Positions 60,694 through 64,000 of a stretch of 64,000 nt of DNA are shown one piece after another (positions within the stretch are counted from its first letter, which is position 1; each line of letters starts with the position of its first letter). The translations under genes and the position numbers were made by a program. A model generated the notes under the pieces. That model was given only the letters and a program-made list of their open reading frames with translations, had not been told where the DNA came from and searched no databases. The stretch comes from Flavobacterium notoginsengisoli (GTDB lineage: Bacteria; Bacteroidota; Bacteroidia; Flavobacteriales; Flavobacteriaceae), in contig NZ_JACHLB010000001.1 in assembly GCF_014207905.1 (NCBI RefSeq), forward strand, positions 62,001 to 126,000, in the 5' to 3' direction.

Positions 60694-62397
60694 ATGCGTT
60701 GGACATTAAAACCAAAACCTTCTGAAGATAAAATCAAACATTTAGCGCAGGCCTTAAATGTAGAAGATTTTGTAGCAACACTTTTGATTCAGCGTGGCAT
60801 TGAAACTTTTGAAGACGCAAAAAACTTTTTTCGCCCTTCTCTAGAACATCTTCACGATCCATATTTAATGAAAGATATGGACAAAGCAGTTGCGAGAATT
60901 GAGCAGGCAATTGAAAATCATGAAAATATTTTGGTTTTCGGAGATTACGATGTTGACGGAACAACAGCGGTTTCTTTGGTTTCGTCTTATTTAAAAGCAC
61001 ATTATCCGAATATTGCCACTTATATTCCAGATCGTTATGACGAAGGATATGGCGTTTCTTATAAAGGAATTGACTACGCAGACGACAACGGAATTTCTTT
61101 AATAATTGCTCTCGACTGCGGTATCAAATCAATTGATCATATTGCTTACGCGAAAGCTAAAAACATTGATTTTATTGTTTGTGACCACCACAGACCAGGA
61201 GAATTTCTTCCTGATGCTGTTGCTGTTTTAGATCCAAAAAGAGAAGACTGCTCCTATCCTTATGATGAATTGTGCGGTTGCGGAGTTGGTTTTAAATTGA
61301 TTCAGGCTTTAGGTCAAAACCGAAATGAAACTATAGAAGATTTAGTTCCCTATCTAGATTTAGTTGCAACAGCAATTGCAGCCGATATTGTGCCGATTAC
61401 GGGAGAAAATCGAGTTTTGGCTTATTTTGGTTTAAAAGTGATCAATAGCGAACCAAGACCCGGAATTAAAGCTTTGGTGCATCAAGTAAAAAAGAAAGTT
61501 CTAGATATTACCGATGTTGTTTTTATCATTTCTCCGCGAATTAATGCTGCAGGAAGAATCAAACACGGAAATCATGCTGTCGAATTATTGACAGAATTTG
61601 ATTTGGAACAAGCACAGCAATTTGCTTCAGAAATTGAACAATACAACGCCGATAGAAAAGATTTAGATAAAAAAATTACCAAAGAAGCTTTTCAGCAAAT
61701 TGTAGAAAATAATGAAGAAGAGCGTTTTTCAACAGTTGTTTTTCAAGAAGACTGGCACAAAGGTGTTATCGGAATTGTAGCTTCAAGATTAATTGAAACG
61801 TATTATCGTCCAACTTTAGTTTTTACTAAAAGCGGAGATAAATATGCCGCTTCTGCTCGCTCTGTAAAAGGATTTGATGTTTATAATGCGCTTGATGCGT
61901 GTTCCGAACATTTGGAACAATTTGGAGGTCATATGTACGCCGCAGGAATGACATTAAAAGCAGAAAATTATAAAGTTTTCAAAGATGCTTTTGAAAAACA
62001 GGTTTCAGAAACCATTTTACCAGAAATGCTTACTCCAGAAATTGAGATCGATGCCGAAATTAATTTCTCTGATATAACCCCAAAACTCATTCGAATTTTA
62101 AAACAATTCGAACCTTTCGGTCCTCAGAATATGACGCCTGTTTTTATGACTGAAAATGCGGTCGATACTGGTTATGCTAAAACTTTGGGTGCAGAAGAAG
62201 AACATTTAAGGCTTTTTGCCAAACAAAACAACTCAGACGGAATTGCTGCAATTGGTTTCGGATTAGGAAAAAAATTAAATATTGTAAAAAATCAGAATCC
62301 GTTTCAACTGGCGTATTGCATTGCAGAAAACGAATGGAACGGAACTGTTTCAACACAGCTTATGCTGAAAGACATTAGAACAAATGGAAGAGATTAA
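60694..62397 (+). CDS. recJ: Single-stranded-DNA-specific exonuclease RecJ
   Basis: It degrades single-stranded DNA 5'-3' in recombination and mismatch repair. The 567-residue DHH-family protein has DYDVDGTTAVSL at residues 84-95, CDHH around residue 162, and ISPRINAAGRIKHG with the later DHHA1 region (SARSVKGFDVYNALD, FGGHMYAAGMT). Its stop overlaps the next gene by 14 bp. Confidence 0.97.
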   Translation: MRWTLKPKPSEDKIKHLAQALNVEDFVATLLIQRGIETFEDAKNFFRPSLEHLHDPYLMKDMDKAVARIEQAIENHENILVFGDYDVDGTTAVSLVSSYLKAHYPNIATYIPDRYDEGYGVSYKGIDYADDNGISLIIALDCGIKSIDHIAYAKAKNIDFIVCDHHRPGEFLPDAVAVLDPKREDCSYPYDELCGCGVGFKLIQALGQNRNETIEDLVPYLDLVATAIAADIVPITGENRVLAYFGLKVINSEPRPGIKALVHQVKKKVLDITDVVFIISPRINAAGRIKHGNHAVELLTEFDLEQAQQFASEIEQYNADRKDLDKKITKEAFQQIVENNEEERFSTVVFQEDWHKGVIGIVASRLIETYYRPTLVFTKSGDKYAASARSVKGFDVYNALDACSEHLEQFGGHMYAAGMTLKAENYKVFKDAFEKQVSETILPEMLTPEIEIDAEINFSDITPKLIRILKQFEPFGPQNMTPVFMTENAVDTGYAKTLGAEEEHLRLFAKQNNSDGIAAIGFGLGKKLNIVKNQNPFQLAYCIAENEWNGTVSTQLMLKDIRTNGRD

Positions 62398-63667
62398 ATC
62401 GAACAAACCTGATCCGTATCAGGCATTACGTTACAGAGAATTTAACGTGTTTTTATTATTGCGTTTTGCAATGGTTTTTGCTTGGTCAATGCAATTTATT
62501 GTTATTGAATGGGAAGTTTACAGCTTAACCAAAAATCCACTTTCATTAGGAATTATCGGTTTAATGGAAATTATTCCTGCCGTTTCAATGTCTTTGTTTG
62601 CAGGACATATCGTAGATCAAAGAGAAAAGAAAAGCTTATTAGTAAAATGTATTTTAGGATTTTCAGTAATCAGTTTTGGACTTTTCTTATTGACTTGGCC
62701 AAAAGTAGTTGGTGGTTGGTCTACGCATCTTATTTTGTATTCGATTTACGCTTTAGTATTTTTTGGCGGAATCGTCCGTTCTTTTATGGGACCAACTATT
62801 TTCTCGCTTTTATCTTTGATCATTCCTAAAAAAGTATATCCAAATGCTGCAACTTGGAGCAGTTCTGTTTGGCAGATTGGAGCTGTTATGGGACCTGCAC
62901 TAGCTGGATTTTCAATTAACTGGATTGGCGTTCATTGGTCAATGTGTCTGGTTTTCGGATTCTCAATTCTTTCGTTAATTGCTTTATCGCAAATCAGTGC
63001 TAAACCAATCATAAATCCGAAAATGGGAGAATCTATAAAAGATAGTCTTATGGAAGGTTTAACTTTTGTATTTAAAAACAAAATTGTTCTTGGTGCATTA
63101 TCACTTGATATGATAGCGGTACTTTTTGGAGGAGCTGTTGCATTACTGCCAGTTTTTGCACAAGATATCTTAAAAGTCGGTTCAGAAGGTTTTGGAATTC
63201 TAAGAGCCGCTCCTGCTGTGGGTGCATTTATTACAATGCTAGTTTCAGCTTACGTACCTTTATATGAAAATGCAGGAAAGAAACTCTTAATTGCCATTTT
63301 TGTTTTTGGATTATCGATTATCTTATTTGGACTTTCAACTTATTTCTGGCTTTCTGTTTTCGCTTTATTTTTAAGCGGATTGGCTGACGGAATTTCAGTC
63401 GTAATTCGCCAAACTATTTTACAGCTTAAAACTCCCGATCATATGCGTGGACGTGTTGGTGCTGTAAATTCGATTTTTGTTGGTTCTTCTAACGAATTAG
63501 GTGCTTTTGAAAGCGGTGCAACTGCTAAATTAATGGGAGCTGTAACTTCGGTTGTTTTTGGCGGAAGTGTTACGCTTTTGACCGTAGTTTTCACCGCATT
63601 GAAATCTCCGACCTTTAGGAATTTAGATCTGAAAAGAGATATGGACGAGCATCAGAAACTGGAGTAA
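62384..63667 (+). CDS. MFS transporter, MFS_3/EntS-like
   Basis: The 427-residue membrane protein has 12 likely transmembrane segments and starts NKPDPYQALRYREFNVFLLL. DQREKKSLL at the second loop and DHMRGRVGAVNSIFVG are typical of the MFS_3 group, which includes enterobactin exporter EntS. Its ATG lies 14 bp before the end of recJ in another frame, so translation is coupled. Cargo unknown. Confidence 0.9.
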   Translation: MEEIKSNKPDPYQALRYREFNVFLLLRFAMVFAWSMQFIVIEWEVYSLTKNPLSLGIIGLMEIIPAVSMSLFAGHIVDQREKKSLLVKCILGFSVISFGLFLLTWPKVVGGWSTHLILYSIYALVFFGGIVRSFMGPTIFSLLSLIIPKKVYPNAATWSSSVWQIGAVMGPALAGFSINWIGVHWSMCLVFGFSILSLIALSQISAKPIINPKMGESIKDSLMEGLTFVFKNKIVLGALSLDMIAVLFGGAVALLPVFAQDILKVGSEGFGILRAAPAVGAFITMLVSAYVPLYENAGKKLLIAIFVFGLSIILFGLSTYFWLSVFALFLSGLADGISVVIRQTILQLKTPDHMRGRVGAVNSIFVGSSNELGAFESGATAKLMGAVTSVVFGGSVTLLTVVFTALKSPTFRNLDLKRDMDEHQKLE

Positions 63668-64000
63668 ATGAAATCACTTTTTCTTTATTTATTTTTTATA
63701 TCTGTTTTTGCAAACGGACAAAACCTTTATATCAAAACTTACGGAAACGAGAAGAATAAACCTGTAATTTTCATTCACGGCGGTCCAAGCGGAAATGCTA
63801 CTTTATTTGAAGGAACAACAGCTCAAAAACTAGCCAATCAAGGCTTTTATGTTATTGCTTACGACCGAAGAGGCGAAGGAAGATCTGCAGATCCTGATGC
63901 AAAATTTACTTTTGAAGAAGCTTCTCAGGATCTAAATTCGATTTATAAAAAGTATCATCTAAAGAAAGCAATTATATTGGGTCATAGCTTTGGCGGTTTG
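63668..64000 (+). CDS. Alpha/beta hydrolase, partial at window edge
   Basis: The ATG at 63668 is directly after the MFS stop. The 111 codons before the edge show a signal peptide (ending FANGQ near residue 18), FIHGGPSGNA with the oxyanion-hole HGGP motif, and GHSFGG with Ser107 as likely nucleophile. It is an alpha/beta hydrolase of the proline-iminopeptidase-like group by this pattern. The C-terminal part, with the Asp and His of the triad, is beyond the window. Confidence 0.85.
   Translation, partial: MKSLFLYLFFISVFANGQNLYIKTYGNEKNKPVIFIHGGPSGNATLFEGTTAQKLANQGFYVIAYDRRGEGRSADPDAKFTFEEASQDLNSIYKKYHLKKAIILGHSFGGL

Noticed and set aside
1..64000. tRNA or rRNA genes
   Set aside because: No intergenic region showed a cloverleaf-like set of arms or rRNA-like sequence on reading; a covariance-model search would decide.

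Overview
This window is chromosomal DNA from a member of the Flavobacteriaceae, most likely the genus Flavobacterium. The evidence is the AT-rich base composition, housekeeping proteins of Bacteroidota type, promoters with the Bacteroidota -7 element TAnnTTTG, a protein with a type IX secretion (T9SS) sorting domain, several lipoproteins with an acidic export signal after the lipid-bearing cysteine, and many short palindromic and octanucleotide repeats between genes. I see no rRNA, tRNA, phage, complete insertion sequence or CRISPR array. Genes are closely packed on both strands.

Layout. 0-9.5 kb: fructose-1,6-bisphosphatase, a diamine-acetyltransferase-like protein, aspartate kinase, two small membrane proteins, a very large outer-membrane protein, a secreted Lys/Ala-rich protein ending in a PBCV-type basic adaptor domain, and a glycosyltransferase. 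9.6-18 kb: a probable phosphate-starvation locus with a Porin_O_P porin, a PhoR-like kinase and PhoB-like regulator (separated by a MITE-like palindrome), a TonB-dependent receptor, a surface beta-helix lipoprotein and a minimal T9SS-sorted protein. The promoters of the porin, the receptor and the lipoprotein share direct repeats of TTAAY-like pentamers with an exact 11-bp period, the geometry of a Pho box, at a fixed distance from the -7 element. 18-32 kb: a metalloprotease lipoprotein, a LuxE-like ligase, tyrS, an epimerase, a mannosyltransferase/dihydroorotase/DUF4296 operon, DUF4271, hemD, an Lrp regulator, a YugP-type protease and a NarL-type two-component pair facing a small lipoprotein. 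32-45 kb: leuS, a ModE-like regulator with a conspicuous palindrome upstream, the ftsX-DUF3098-uppP-truB cluster, a thioredoxin-like protein, pyrH-frr, and a DUF5686 outer-membrane protein. 45-57.6 kb: a CPA2 antiporter, a LytTR two-component pair, an RND/MMPL exporter, asnS, rpoN, a PIN-type toxin-antitoxin pair and thymidine kinase. 57.8-64 kb: an acidic conserved protein, rsmI, a lipoprotein, a HopJ-family protein, recJ, an MFS transporter and the first part of an alpha/beta hydrolase cut by the window edge.

Most of the window is conserved core genome. The part with most promise as a little-described system is 9.6-18 kb: a receptor and beta-helix lipoprotein that are not a SusC/SusD pair, joined to a phosphate-type porin and PhoBR by shared promoter architecture. 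The intergenic repeats form several families, of which the 27-bp ACCATATAAG family (three copies, two of them as arms of an element between phoB and phoR) and the CCCGACAG hairpin (four copies) are the clearest.
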